Shown here: positions 6,591 through 13,773 of the stretch, piece by piece
How positions within the stretch are numbered: the stretch's first letter is position 1
How the letters are laid out: every line of letters starts with the position of its first letter
NCBI GenBank assembly: GCA_900547585.1
Contig: URHD01000033.1
Coordinates: forward strand, 1-21,633
From: an uncultured bacterium
GTDB taxonomy: Bacteria > Cyanobacteriota > Vampirovibrionia > Gastranaerophilales > Gastranaerophilaceae
Direction of reading: 5' to 3'
Length of the DNA: 21,633 nucleotides
Made by a program: the position numbers and the translations under genes
The notes under the pieces: generated by a model
Database searches by the model: none
Told to the model about the DNA's origin: nothing
Seen by the model: the letters and a program-made list of their open reading frames with translations, nothing else

Positions 6591-7523
6591 CTAATTATTA
6601 AGTGCCTGAGCCGCAGCATTCAATGTTTCTTCGTCATAAACATTGAGAACGGTTAACGCGGGATTAATTTTCTTGACAAGCCCTGCAAGCACCTTGCCCG
6701 GCCCGATTTCAACAATCGTATCAACGCCATCTTCTGCCATTTTTTCGATAGTCTGCGTCCACATAACAGAAGAATAAATTTGTGCTGTCATTTTTGCCTT
6801 AAATCTGATTGCAGAAGTCGTAGGCTCAGCATCAACGTTTGTGAAAACAGGAATTTTCGCGTCTTTTATCTCGCAATCATCCAAAATTTCCGAAAATTTA
6901 ACGCTCGCATTTTCCATAAGTTTGGAATGGAACCCGCCTGAAACAGGAAGAGGGATAACTCTTTTTGCACCGGCTTCTTTGAGGGCTTCGTTTGCCTTTG
7001 CAACCGCTTCAGCTTCGCCCGTGATAACGATTTGTGCGGGTGAATTGTAGTTTGCAACTGAAACCATGCCGTCGATTTTCTCAATTGTGTCGAGGATGGC
7101 TTCTTTGCTCATGCCGATGACCGCAGTCATTGCACCTTTTGTGGTTTCGGCTGCTGCATTCATTTCGCGTGCGCGTTTGTCGATTAATTTCATTGCAGTC
7201 GCAAAATCAACCACATCCGCCGCATAATAAGCTCCATATTCGCCCAGCGAGTGTCCGGCAACAAAATCCGGTTTTACGCCTGTTTTTTCTCTTAATGCTT
7301 CAAGAGCTGCAATTGAAGTGACCAAAATAGCGGGCTGGGTGTTGATGGTTTGTTTTAAATCCTCCTCTGGCCCCTCAAAACACATTTTGGAAATGCTTCT
7401 GCCCAGAACTTCATCGGCTTTATCGAAAATTTCTTTTGCTTTTGCAGAGGTTTCGTACAAAGATTTACCCATGCCGACGGATTGTGAGCCCTGTCCGGGG
7501 AATACGAACGCAATTTTTCCCAT
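6591..7523 (-). CDS. fabD: Malonyl-CoA:ACP transacylase
   Basis: This enzyme transfers malonyl from CoA to ACP, supplying the extender for FabF and FabH. At 310 residues it has the FPGQGSQ start (8-14), the nucleophile Ser92 in GHSLGEYGA, and catalytic His199 in SGGFHSKLM. A clean AAGGAG precedes the ATG. The gap of about 195 bp from fabH is unusually large for this cluster and contains a broken small reading frame. Confidence 0.96.
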   Translation of the reverse strand: MGKIAFVFPGQGSQSVGMGKSLYETSAKAKEIFDKADEVLGRSISKMCFEGPEEDLKQTINTQPAILVTSIAALEALREKTGVKPDFVAGHSLGEYGAYYAADVVDFATAMKLIDKRAREMNAAAETTKGAMTAVIGMSKEAILDTIEKIDGMVSVANYNSPAQIVITGEAEAVAKANEALKEAGAKRVIPLPVSGGFHSKLMENASVKFSEILDDCEIKDAKIPVFTNVDAEPTTSAIRFKAKMTAQIYSSVMWTQTIEKMAEDGVDTIVEIGPGKVLAGLVKKINPALTVLNVYDEETLNAAAQALNN

Positions 7524-7541
7524 ATTATTTCTCCTTAAAAA

Positions 7542-7705
7542 TTAATTTTTAGCTGTTTTTTTATTTTTGACTTTTTGGTCCATATTAGAATTTTTCAAAA
7601 AGATAATACCCACAAACGAGCCCAAAATACCGACAATAAGAATATAAAATTCCGTTTATTTCCCTTACTGTACTACTTACTTTTAGCTCTGTTTTTTTTA
7701 TCCAT
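7542..7705 (-). pseudogene. Possible broken small membrane-protein gene between fabH and fabD
   Basis: On the minus strand, ATG at 7705 gives MDKKNRAKSK and then a TAG. The same frame continues as YSKGNKRNF. In another frame the DNA then encodes ILIVGILGSFVGIIFL followed by KNSNMDQKVKNKKTAKN and TAA at 7542. Joined, these make a coherent small protein of about 55 residues with a basic N-terminus, one membrane helix and a basic tail. Joining them requires one stop and one frameshift to be repaired. No clear Shine-Dalgarno precedes the ATG. It may be a decayed gene, a sequencing error, or a chance hydrophobic frame in AT-rich DNA. Confidence 0.35.
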
Positions 7706-7717
7706 GAAAAAACCGTT

Positions 7718-8725
7718 CTACGCAATACCCTCTCTAAGCCTTACAATCACGGTTCCCCAGGTCAAACCGGCTCCGAATCCGCTTAAAATCGCCTTGCAAG
7801 GGAGCTTGATTTTACCTTCTTCAATTCCCTCTGCCATCGCCAGAGGAATCGAAGCTGCCGAGGTGTTTCCGTATTTTTGGAGGTTAACGATGATTTTGTC
7901 ATCGTTGTAATTCAATCTTGACGCCATTGCCTCGATAATTCTGTAATTTGCCTGATGCGGAATCAAATAATCAACATCATCCGGCGTCAAACCGGCTTTT
8001 TCAAGGCAGTTGCTGATAGATTCCGGCATTGTTGTAACAACAAATTTGTAAACCTCGCGTCCGTTCATAACGATTTTTTGTTTTTTCTGTTCGCAGGGCT
8101 CAACCAGCGGGCAGTTTTCACCGTTCATCGGCATTTTGATAAAATCACCGTCTTTTCCGTTTGAATGCATATCCATCGCAATGATATCATCAACACCGTC
8201 AACCGATTCTTTCAATACAAACGCACCTGCACCGTCACCAAAAAGCACGCAGCTGGTTCTGTCGTACCAGTCAATGAATTTTGAGTTTGCGTCGGTCGCA
8301 ACGAGCAGTATATTTTTGTAAATTCCTGAAGAAATAAATGATTTTGCAATGTTCATCGCATAAATCATGCCTGTGCAAGCCGCAGTAATGTCAAAAGCCG
8401 CTGCTTTGTCCGCTCCGATTGCCGCTTGAATTTCGCATGCCGTCGATGGATAAGGATGAGCCGGAACTGAAGCCGCAGCGATTATTAAATCGATGTCTTC
8501 AGCTTTCATTTTTGCTTTTTCAAGCGCATTCTGTGCAGCTTTTATGCCGAGGGTTACAGCATTTTCTTCACCTGAAACAACGCGTCTTTCCTTAATACCC
8601 GTTCTTGTGGTAATCCATTCGTCGCTTGTATCAACGAGTTTTGTCAAATCATCGTTTGTAATTACTGTTTCGGGTACTCCGTATCCCACGCCCGCAATCA
8701 TAACGGGAATTAAATTTAATGACAT
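7718..8725 (-). CDS. fabH: Beta-ketoacyl-ACP synthase III
   Basis: This enzyme starts fatty acid synthesis by condensing acetyl-CoA (or another acyl-CoA primer) with malonyl-ACP. At 335 residues it has catalytic Cys117 (DITAACTGM), His257 (IPHQAN) and Asn287 (YGNTSAAS), the FabH triad. An insertion around residues 195-220 (MPMNGENCPLVEPCEQ) adds two extra cysteines. The start is four bases after the plsX stop, so the two are likely translationally linked. Confidence 0.96.
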   Translation of the reverse strand: MSLNLIPVMIAGVGYGVPETVITNDDLTKLVDTSDEWITTRTGIKERRVVSGEENAVTLGIKAAQNALEKAKMKAEDIDLIIAAASVPAHPYPSTACEIQAAIGADKAAAFDITAACTGMIYAMNIAKSFISSGIYKNILLVATDANSKFIDWYDRTSCVLFGDGAGAFVLKESVDGVDDIIAMDMHSNGKDGDFIKMPMNGENCPLVEPCEQKKQKIVMNGREVYKFVVTTMPESISNCLEKAGLTPDDVDYLIPHQANYRIIEAMASRLNYNDDKIIVNLQKYGNTSAASIPLAMAEGIEEGKIKLPCKAILSGFGAGLTWGTVIVRLREGIA

Positions 8726-8729
8726 AAAT

Positions 8730-9782
8730 CTATCCTTCGTAAAATTCTGATATTTTTTTGTTTACTTCTGATTCGACGGCTTCTTTCGCAACTCTTACTG
8801 CGTTTTTGATTGCATAAGCTTTGCTTCTGCCGTGAGAAATTACGGTTATACCCTTAACTCCCAAAAGCAGCGCGCCGCCGAATTCTTCGTAATTGATTCT
8901 CTTGTAAATACGCTTCATTGCAGGTTTTGCAAGAAGACCGATTAACATAGAGATAAAATCTTTTTTAAATTCCTGTTTAATCATCTGGAAAAGCATTGTT
9001 GAAGAGCCTTCAATCGCTTTCAAGGCAACATTTCCGACGAATCCGTCACAAACAACAACATCGCAGTTGCCGGAGAAGAATTCTTTGCCCTCAATGTTTC
9101 CAATAAAGTTCAATTTATCCTGATTTTCTTCAAAAAGCTTGTAAGTAGCCTGCGCTAGCTCGTTGCCTTTTCCGGCTTCTTCGCCTATGTTAAGAATACC
9201 GATTCTGGGGTTTTCATTTCCGAAAACGCCTCTTGAAAATGCCTCGCCCATAACCGCAAACTGGTAAAGCATATCAGGAGTACAGTTGCTGTTAGCTCCG
9301 GAGTCAATAAGAATAACGGGATTTTTCATTGTTGGAAGTGTTGTGGCAATCGCAGGTCTTTCAATACCCTGAATTCTGCCCAAACCGAATAAACTTGCAG
9401 CCATAGCAGCGCCTGTAGAACCTGCGGCAACAACAGCCTGTGAACTGCCGTTAGCAACTGCACTTACAGCGAGAACAATTGAAGATTTTTTCTTTTTACG
9501 GATTGCCTGTCCGGGCGCCTCGCCCATTTCGATTACTTCTTCGGCATGGGTGATTTTTATGTCGAGTTTGTCAACATTTACTCTGATTCTTCTGTAAGGA
9601 ACATTGGGGCTTGTGCATCTTATGCCGTATCTTTTAATGTTTTCAAGCTCTTGTTCAATCTGATCCTGTTTTCCAACCAGCTCTATTGCAACATCATATT
9701 CCTGAGCAGCCCAAACAGCACCTGCAACAATCTCTTTCGGTGCGTGGTCTCCGCCCATTGCATCAATAGCGATCCTCGTCAT
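8730..9782 (-). CDS. plsX: Phosphate acyltransferase PlsX
   Basis: PlsX converts acyl-ACP to acyl-phosphate, the donor for PlsY in phosphatidic acid synthesis, at the cytoplasmic face of the membrane. The 350 residues begin MTRIAIDAMGGDHAPKEIV, the family signature. GSTGAAMA (residues ~118-125) and LIDSGANS (~155) are also typical. It sits in the conserved yceD-rpmF-plsX-fabH order. AGGGAG lies about 16 bases and AAAGAAG about 4 bases before the ATG, so translation initiation may be modest. Confidence 0.96.
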   Translation of the reverse strand: MTRIAIDAMGGDHAPKEIVAGAVWAAQEYDVAIELVGKQDQIEQELENIKRYGIRCTSPNVPYRRIRVNVDKLDIKITHAEEVIEMGEAPGQAIRKKKKSSIVLAVSAVANGSSQAVVAAGSTGAAMAASLFGLGRIQGIERPAIATTLPTMKNPVILIDSGANSNCTPDMLYQFAVMGEAFSRGVFGNENPRIGILNIGEEAGKGNELAQATYKLFEENQDKLNFIGNIEGKEFFSGNCDVVVCDGFVGNVALKAIEGSSTMLFQMIKQEFKKDFISMLIGLLAKPAMKRIYKRINYEEFGGALLLGVKGITVISHGRSKAYAIKNAVRVAKEAVESEVNKKISEFYEG

Positions 9783-9845
9783 ACTTCTTTCATTCTCCCT
9801 AAGTATTTTTCAGTCAATCTCCGTTTTCATCAGGAGAAGCCGGGC

Positions 9846-9873
9846 GACGGGAGCTTTTTTGCTCCCTTTCGTC
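9846..9873. promoter_or_regulatory. Intercistronic hairpin between rpmF and plsX
   Basis: GGGAGC (9849-9854) pairs with GCTCCC (9861-9866) around a T6 loop. The stem extends by GAC/GTC after a small bulge. On the minus strand the loop is A6 and no T-tract follows, so it is not a standard terminator for the operon. It may be an mRNA stabiliser or processing site separating abundant rpmF mRNA from plsX. Confidence 0.45.
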
Positions 9874-9885
9874 CAACAATACTTA

Positions 9886-10272
9886 CTACTCCGCTTTATC
9901 TTCAGAAGCTTCTTCAGCCGGAGCTTCAACAGCTTCTTCAGCCGGAGCTTCAACAGCTTCTTCAGCTTTAACTTCTTCAACAGTTTCTTCGACTTTTACC
10001 TCTTCAGCGGGAGCTTCTGCTTTTTTAGCTTTTTTTGCAGGAGCTTTTTTAGCTTTTGCGGGCTTTTTAACTTCTTCAGCAGTTTCAACAAAGCCTTCTG
10101 CTTTTCTTGAAACAACTTTGCCTTTGTATTGACCGCAAGCTGTGCAAACAGTGTGAGTCAAAACTAATTCGCCGCAATTCGGGCAGGTAGTAGTTTCAGG
10201 AACTGTTGCTTTCCAGTTAGATCTTCTGTGTCCTTGTGCTGATGCACCTGTACGTTTCTTTGGTACTGCCAT
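9886..10272 (-). CDS. rpmF: 50S ribosomal protein L32 with long acidic/basic low-complexity tail
   Basis: The N-terminus (MAVPKKRTGASAQGHRRSNWK) and a zinc ribbon with Cys30, Cys33, Cys43 and Cys46 (CPNC, CTAC) are L32. L32 is normally about 57-60 residues. This one has 128, because a tail of about 65 residues follows, first Lys/Ala-rich (KKPAKAKKAPAKKAKKAEAP), then Glu/Ala/Val/Pro-rich with a repeated VEAPAEEA octapeptide. The tail is in frame and ends at a normal stop, so it is probably real. Its function is unknown. The start is one base after the yceD stop, with GGAAG inside the yceD end as ribosome-binding site. Confidence 0.95.
   Translation of the reverse strand: MAVPKKRTGASAQGHRRSNWKATVPETTTCPNCGELVLTHTVCTACGQYKGKVVSRKAEGFVETAEEVKKPAKAKKAPAKKAKKAEAPAEEVKVEETVEEVKAEEAVEAPAEEAVEAPAEEASEDKAE
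9907..9966 (-). repeat. 24-bp tandem repeat, 2.5 copies, in the rpmF tail
   Basis: The unit at 9907-9930 is repeated exactly at 9931-9954, and its first half again at 9955-9966. Because 24 is a multiple of three, each unit adds the octapeptide VEAPAEEA. Copy-number change would lengthen or shorten the L32 tail without breaking the frame. Confidence 0.9.
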
Positions 10273-10273
10273 T

Positions 10274-10768
10274 TTATTCTTCCTTCTTTATCTTCATATT
10301 TTTAAAAACGTCCAAACGGGGATCTGACTCTTCTTTGTGGGTATATTTTTCGACGAGAGCGCCCCCATTACAATTTATATCACAAACAGACGGATTTGGA
10401 ATATTTAATATTACGGATTGATAAATTAAATCATCTACGTCGATTTCATCCTCGCCGCACAAATCAGTGACAAAGTCGCCGTCTTTAAGTTCGATTTCGT
10501 GAGAAGAACCGTCATTCAAGCGTCCCAGCACATAAGTTTCGTCAACGTCCGTTTCGATTTTTTGAGAAAATTCCTTCAAACATCTGTCGCAAGTCAGCTT
10601 AACATTTGCAACAATTTTGCCTTTTGCGTTAATGCATCCGCCGAAAGCAGAAAAAACGATTTCCGCATGAATAGCCCCATCCGTGCTGATTCCATCGACA
10701 TTTTCGTCGAATTTCACAAGCAGAGCGCTGTTTTTGGCATTTTTTATGTCATCAATAGAAATTTTCAT
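10274..10768 (-). CDS. yceD: YceD/DUF177-family protein
   Basis: DUF177 proteins lie next to rpmF across bacteria and have been linked to 23S rRNA accumulation in plants and bacteria. This 164-residue protein has the family's CDRCLKEF motif (Cys60, Cys63) in the middle and a reduced C-terminal cysteine pair (VCDINCNGG, about 136-140). Longer homologues usually have four cysteines there. It heads the lipid/ribosome operon. A strong promoter sits so close to the ATG that the mRNA is probably leaderless, in keeping with the absence of a Shine-Dalgarno. Confidence 0.9.
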   Translation of the reverse strand: MKISIDDIKNAKNSALLVKFDENVDGISTDGAIHAEIVFSAFGGCINAKGKIVANVKLTCDRCLKEFSQKIETDVDETYVLGRLNDGSSHEIELKDGDFVTDLCGEDEIDVDDLIYQSVILNIPNPSVCDINCNGGALVEKYTHKEESDPRLDVFKNMKIKKEE

Positions 10769-10777
10769 AGCTTATTT

Positions 10778-10806
10778 ATAATATTTTAGACAATATCAAA
10801 AGTCAA
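10778..10806 (-). promoter_or_regulatory. Promoter of the yceD-rpmF-plsX-fab operon
   Basis: On the minus strand TTGACT (10801-10806) and TATTAT (10778-10783) are spaced by 17 bp. The -10 box ends only nine bases before the yceD ATG (10768), so transcription would begin within about three bases of the start codon. Confidence 0.65.
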
Positions 10807-10833
10807 AACCCGCACACCCGTTTTTATTAAAAT

Positions 10834-10862
10834 TTTACAACCCGTCTTGAATACGGTAAAAT
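10834..10862 (+). promoter_or_regulatory. Promoter of the ArsB/NhaD-type permease gene
   Basis: TTTACA (10834-10839) and TAAAAT (10857-10862) are spaced by 17 bp, and the -10 box ends 28 bases before the ATG. AGAGG follows at about 10880, a suitable ribosome-binding site. It diverges from the yceD promoter within about 60 bp. Confidence 0.6.
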
Positions 10863-10890
10863 CGGTTTAGAGAATTGAGAGGATTTTATT

Positions 10891-12213
10891 ATGGAAAATA
10901 TCTTCGCCTGGATTCACGCCAATGCACTGGCTGTTTCCACAGTGATTTTGATGGTAGCTTATGTATTTATTGCGCTGGAAAAAATATCTAAAGTTACTGT
11001 AGCAATGATTGGCGCGGTTTTTACGCTTTTTCTGGGCCTGCTCGCGCAGCACAAAGGTCATGGGCCTATTGACCCGAATTATTTTATAAATTTTGTTGAT
11101 TTTAACGTAATTATTCTTCTCATAAGCATGATGATTATTGTAAACATTGCAAACAAGAGCGGAATTTTCAGCTGGATAGCGAACGGGCTTTTGAAAAAAA
11201 CAAAAGGTCATCCGGTTGCAATTTTATGGGTTCTGGGGATTTTTACGGCGGTTGCGTCTGCGTTTTTGGACAATGTAACCACTGTTATTCTCGTAATGCC
11301 GATTACTTTCCTTGTTGCAAAAAAATTGGACATAAACGCGGTTCCTTTTTTGATTATGGAGATTCTCATGTCCAATATAGGTGGAACAGCGACGCTAATT
11401 GGCGATCCGCCGAACATCATCATCGGCAGCAAGGCCGGATTTTCATTTTTAACATTTTTAAAAGAGCTAACCGGAATCGTTGCAATAATTTTTGTTGTAA
11501 ACATGACTATTTTGTATTTTTGTTTCAGAAAACAGTTGGTTGCCGACCCTGAAAAAATGGAGGCAATAGCGCATCTTGACAATTCAAACACGATTGCTGA
11601 TAAAAAGCTTGCGCTGCGCTCTTCTATCGTGCTCGGGCTGGTGGTTTTGGGCTTTATTACGCATGATTTAACGAATATTGAGTCATATCTAGTTGCGCTT
11701 GCGGGGGCGGCGTTTCTTTTGATATTTGAGCAGCCGAAAACAATTCTGCGCAGCGTTGAATGGAACACAATATTCTTTTTCATCGGGCTTTTCATTATCA
11801 TCGGCGGTTTTGAGGCTGCAGGAGGCATAAAAGTCATGGCAGACTGGATTCTCAACGTCACAAGCGGCTCGGAATCGGCTGCGGCAATGCTTATTTTGTG
11901 GGCGTCGGGCATTTTGTCGGGTGTTGTTGACAATATCCCCTACACTGCAACGATGGCGCCGATGATTTACCAGATTCAGCTTGTGGAAGGGGCTGCTTAC
12001 GCACATCCTTTGTGGTGGTGTTTATCTTTAGGCGCGTGCCTTGGCGGAAACCTTACGATTATCGGTGCTGCGGCAAACGTAATTGTTTCAGAAACAGCTG
12101 ATGCGCACAATTATCCGATTTCGTTTATGCGATTTTTAAAATACGGTGCGGGAATCACCTTTGTATCGCTCGTTTTGAGTTCGGTTTATATTTATGTGAG
12201 ATTTTTGCATTAA
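10891..12213 (+). CDS. ArsB/NhaD/P-protein superfamily ion permease
   Basis: This is a 440-residue polytopic membrane protein with about 11-12 hydrophobic segments (for example 15-50, 66-86, 108-140, 190-210, 245-275, 290-310). Superfamily signatures are FLDNVTTVILVMP (about residues 125-137), GGTATLIGDPPNIIIGS (165-181) and, in the second half, GVVDNIPYTATMAP (348-361) and GGNLTIIGAAANV, an internal pseudo-repeat. It most resembles the pink-eyed-dilution/ArsB-like branch. The substrate (Na+/H+, arsenite, or an organic anion) cannot be told from sequence. No ars genes are adjacent. It has its own promoter and is followed by two large hairpin elements instead of a simple terminator. Confidence 0.88.
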   Translation: MENIFAWIHANALAVSTVILMVAYVFIALEKISKVTVAMIGAVFTLFLGLLAQHKGHGPIDPNYFINFVDFNVIILLISMMIIVNIANKSGIFSWIANGLLKKTKGHPVAILWVLGIFTAVASAFLDNVTTVILVMPITFLVAKKLDINAVPFLIMEILMSNIGGTATLIGDPPNIIIGSKAGFSFLTFLKELTGIVAIIFVVNMTILYFCFRKQLVADPEKMEAIAHLDNSNTIADKKLALRSSIVLGLVVLGFITHDLTNIESYLVALAGAAFLLIFEQPKTILRSVEWNTIFFFIGLFIIIGGFEAAGGIKVMADWILNVTSGSESAAAMLILWASGILSGVVDNIPYTATMAPMIYQIQLVEGAAYAHPLWWCLSLGACLGGNLTIIGAAANVIVSETADAHNYPISFMRFLKYGAGITFVSLVLSSVYIYVRFLH

Positions 12214-12242
12214 AGAGGATTGAGATTGGCGGCAGGGCGGAT

Positions 12243-12363
12243 AACCTGAAAGGAAATCCACTTTTCCGTTCCGATTCCTCCGGCCATTCAGCGTAAATTA
12301 CTGACTATCCAAATTCAAGAAGCCTCCCCCATAGTCACTACAAAGTGGATTTCCTTTCAGGTT
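12243..12363 (+). repeat. Family 2 hairpin element, copy 1 (22-nt perfect arms)
   Basis: Arms 12243-12264 and 12342-12363 are perfectly complementary over 22 nt. The 77-nt interior begins with a block ending TTCCGTTCCGATTCCTCCGG and finishes with GAAGCCTCCCCCATAGTCAC followed by TACAAAG. A variable stretch of about 40 nt lies between. The same two blocks occur in two other copies. The arms differ among copies but pair within each. It has no ORF, no transposase and no poly-T tail. Confidence 0.9.
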
Positions 12364-12405
12364 TGTAAGATTGGCAGCTTTTATGGTATTTTTGATTTCT
12401 CAAAG

Positions 12406-12528
12406 TAAAAAGAGCTTGATTTTGCTTTGTAGTGACTATGGGGGAGGGCTCTAAAAACTTCGCATCAAGCTTCTAACGTCGAATGCCCGGAGGAATCGGA
12501 ACGGAAAAGTGAAATCAAGCTCTTTTTA
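12406..12528 (-). repeat. Family 2 hairpin element, copy 2, inverted
   Basis: Arms 12406-12422 and 12512-12528 pair over 17 nt. After a 2-nt mismatch they resume as CTTT/AAAG, giving 23-nt arms. Read on the minus strand, the blocks match copy 1: 25 identical bases (12487-12511) and 23 identical bases (12425-12447). The outer arm ends AAGCTCTTTTT on the plus strand, so this copy could also act as a terminator for the upstream permease. Being inverted relative to copy 1, the two could pair into one large cruciform. Confidence 0.88.
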
Positions 12529-12575
12529 ACCCACCGCGCCCGATTTTATGCTAAAATATCAATCAGGAGCAAAAA

Positions 12576-13661
12576 ATGGCAATATTTTCAGACGATGAAG
12601 AACTAAAACCGCAGCCGGAACCCAAAAAGGCGCACGAACACCCGCACAAAAGCAAGGAGCTTGAACGCGGACAAACGGATTTTGACAAATCCTTTGAAAA
12701 TAACATCCGCCCCAAAAAGTTCAACGAATATATTGGTCAATCCGCACTGAAAGATACCCTGAAAATCTCGATAGAAGCAGCAAAAAAGAGAAAACAGCCG
12801 CTCGACCACCTGCTTTTTTACGGCCCGCCGGGGCTCGGAAAAACAACAATTGCAGGCGTAATCGCAAACGAGCTCAACACAAAAATTAAAATCACATCAG
12901 CTCCGGCACTTGAGCGTCCGAGAGATATTATCGGGATTTTAATGTCAATGAAAGACGGCGAAATCCTGTTTATTGACGAAATTCACAGACTTAACAAAGT
13001 TGCCGAAGAAATCCTTTATCCGGCAATGGAGGATTTTTACCTTGATATGACCACGGGAAAGGGGCAAACCGTCAAAACCCTGCGTGTTCCAATCCCTAAA
13101 TTTACCCTTATAGGCGCAACAACAAAAGCCGGCGCGCTTTCAGGGCCTTTAAGAGACAGATTCGGAATAATCCACAGGCTCCAATTTTACACAATCGACG
13201 AACTTTCTGCAGTAGTAAGCAGAACAGCCCAAATTCTCGACATAAAAATTACCCCGGACGGCGCAAAAACCATTGCTTCTCGCTCAAGAGGAACCCCTAG
13301 AATCGCAAACCGCCTCATAAAACGCGCTGCCGACTTCGCTCTGGTAAGAGCAAACGGAAAAATCGATGCAAATACCGCAACAGAAGCGCTCGACACGCTC
13401 CATATCGACAAATCCGGACTCGACACAACCGACAGAGCAATGCTTACGCTGATAATCGAGAAATATGACGGCGGGCCGGTCGGTCTGGAAACAATTGCCG
13501 CAGCGCTCGGCGAAGATACGAAAACGATTGAAGATGTTTACGAGCCGTACCTGCTTCAAGAAGGTTTTCTTCAGCGCACTCCGCGCGGAAGACGCGTTTC
13601 GCCGGAGGCTTACAGGCATCTGGGCTATAAAATTAGCCAATCTCAGCAATCGTTGTTTTAG
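12576..13661 (+). CDS. ruvB: Holliday junction branch migration ATPase RuvB
   Basis: RuvB is the hexameric motor that, with RuvA, migrates Holliday junctions. Of 361 residues, the first ~30 are a charged extension (PQPEPKKAHEHPHKSKELER). They are followed by the conserved RPKKFNEYIGQ, Walker A GPPGLGKTT (83-91), Walker B FIDE (132-135), the sensor region GATTKAGALSGPLRDRFG, and the C-terminal winged helix ending RTPRGRRVSPEAYRHLG. AGGAGC precedes the ATG. ruvA and ruvC are not adjacent. Confidence 0.97.
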   Translation: MAIFSDDEELKPQPEPKKAHEHPHKSKELERGQTDFDKSFENNIRPKKFNEYIGQSALKDTLKISIEAAKKRKQPLDHLLFYGPPGLGKTTIAGVIANELNTKIKITSAPALERPRDIIGILMSMKDGEILFIDEIHRLNKVAEEILYPAMEDFYLDMTTGKGQTVKTLRVPIPKFTLIGATTKAGALSGPLRDRFGIIHRLQFYTIDELSAVVSRTAQILDIKITPDGAKTIASRSRGTPRIANRLIKRAADFALVRANGKIDANTATEALDTLHIDKSGLDTTDRAMLTLIIEKYDGGPVGLETIAAALGEDTKTIEDVYEPYLLQEGFLQRTPRGRRVSPEAYRHLGYKISQSQQSLF

Positions 13662-13734
13662 TTTTACGGGTTTGGCGTTTTCAGGGAGGAAAGCAAAAAT
13701 CCCCAACTGCCGCATTATATTAGAAAAAAGGCTA

Positions 13735-13773
13735 ATGAAAAAATTGAACCTGATAATTAAAATTAAGGAATGA
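13735..13773 (+). CDS. Possible 12-residue leader peptide overlapping the flavoprotein start
   Basis: ATG at 13735 preceded by AAAAAAGG encodes MKKLNLIIKIKE and stops at TGA 13771-13773. It overlaps the next ATG (13770) as ATGA. The downstream gene has AAGGA directly abutting its ATG, a poor spacing, so initiation by coupling from this small frame is plausible. Whether the peptide is made is unknown. Confidence 0.3.
   Translation: MKKLNLIIKIKE

Larger units (their letters stand above)
12214..12575. other. Intergenic region filled by two inverted family 2 elements
   Basis: This 362-bp gap between the permease and ruvB contains the element at 12243-12363 and its inverted relative at 12406-12528, separated by 42 bp. 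The remainder has a short AT-rich stretch with TAAAAT at 12552-12557, a possible ruvB -10, and AGGAGC before the ruvB ATG. No coding frame is visible. Confidence 0.75.

Noticed and set aside
9907..9966. CRISPR-like array
   Set aside because: The 24-bp repeats are directly adjacent without spacers and encode a repeated octapeptide inside rpmF.
11208..11933. Minus-strand frame of 241 residues
   Set aside because: Lies entirely antisense to the permease, whose motifs (IGDPPNIIIGS, DNVTTVIL) are unmistakable.
12243..12528. Integron attC sites or an insertion sequence
   Set aside because: attC and IS elements conserve their ends; here the ends vary and the interior is conserved. No integrase or transposase is present and no direct target repeats were seen.
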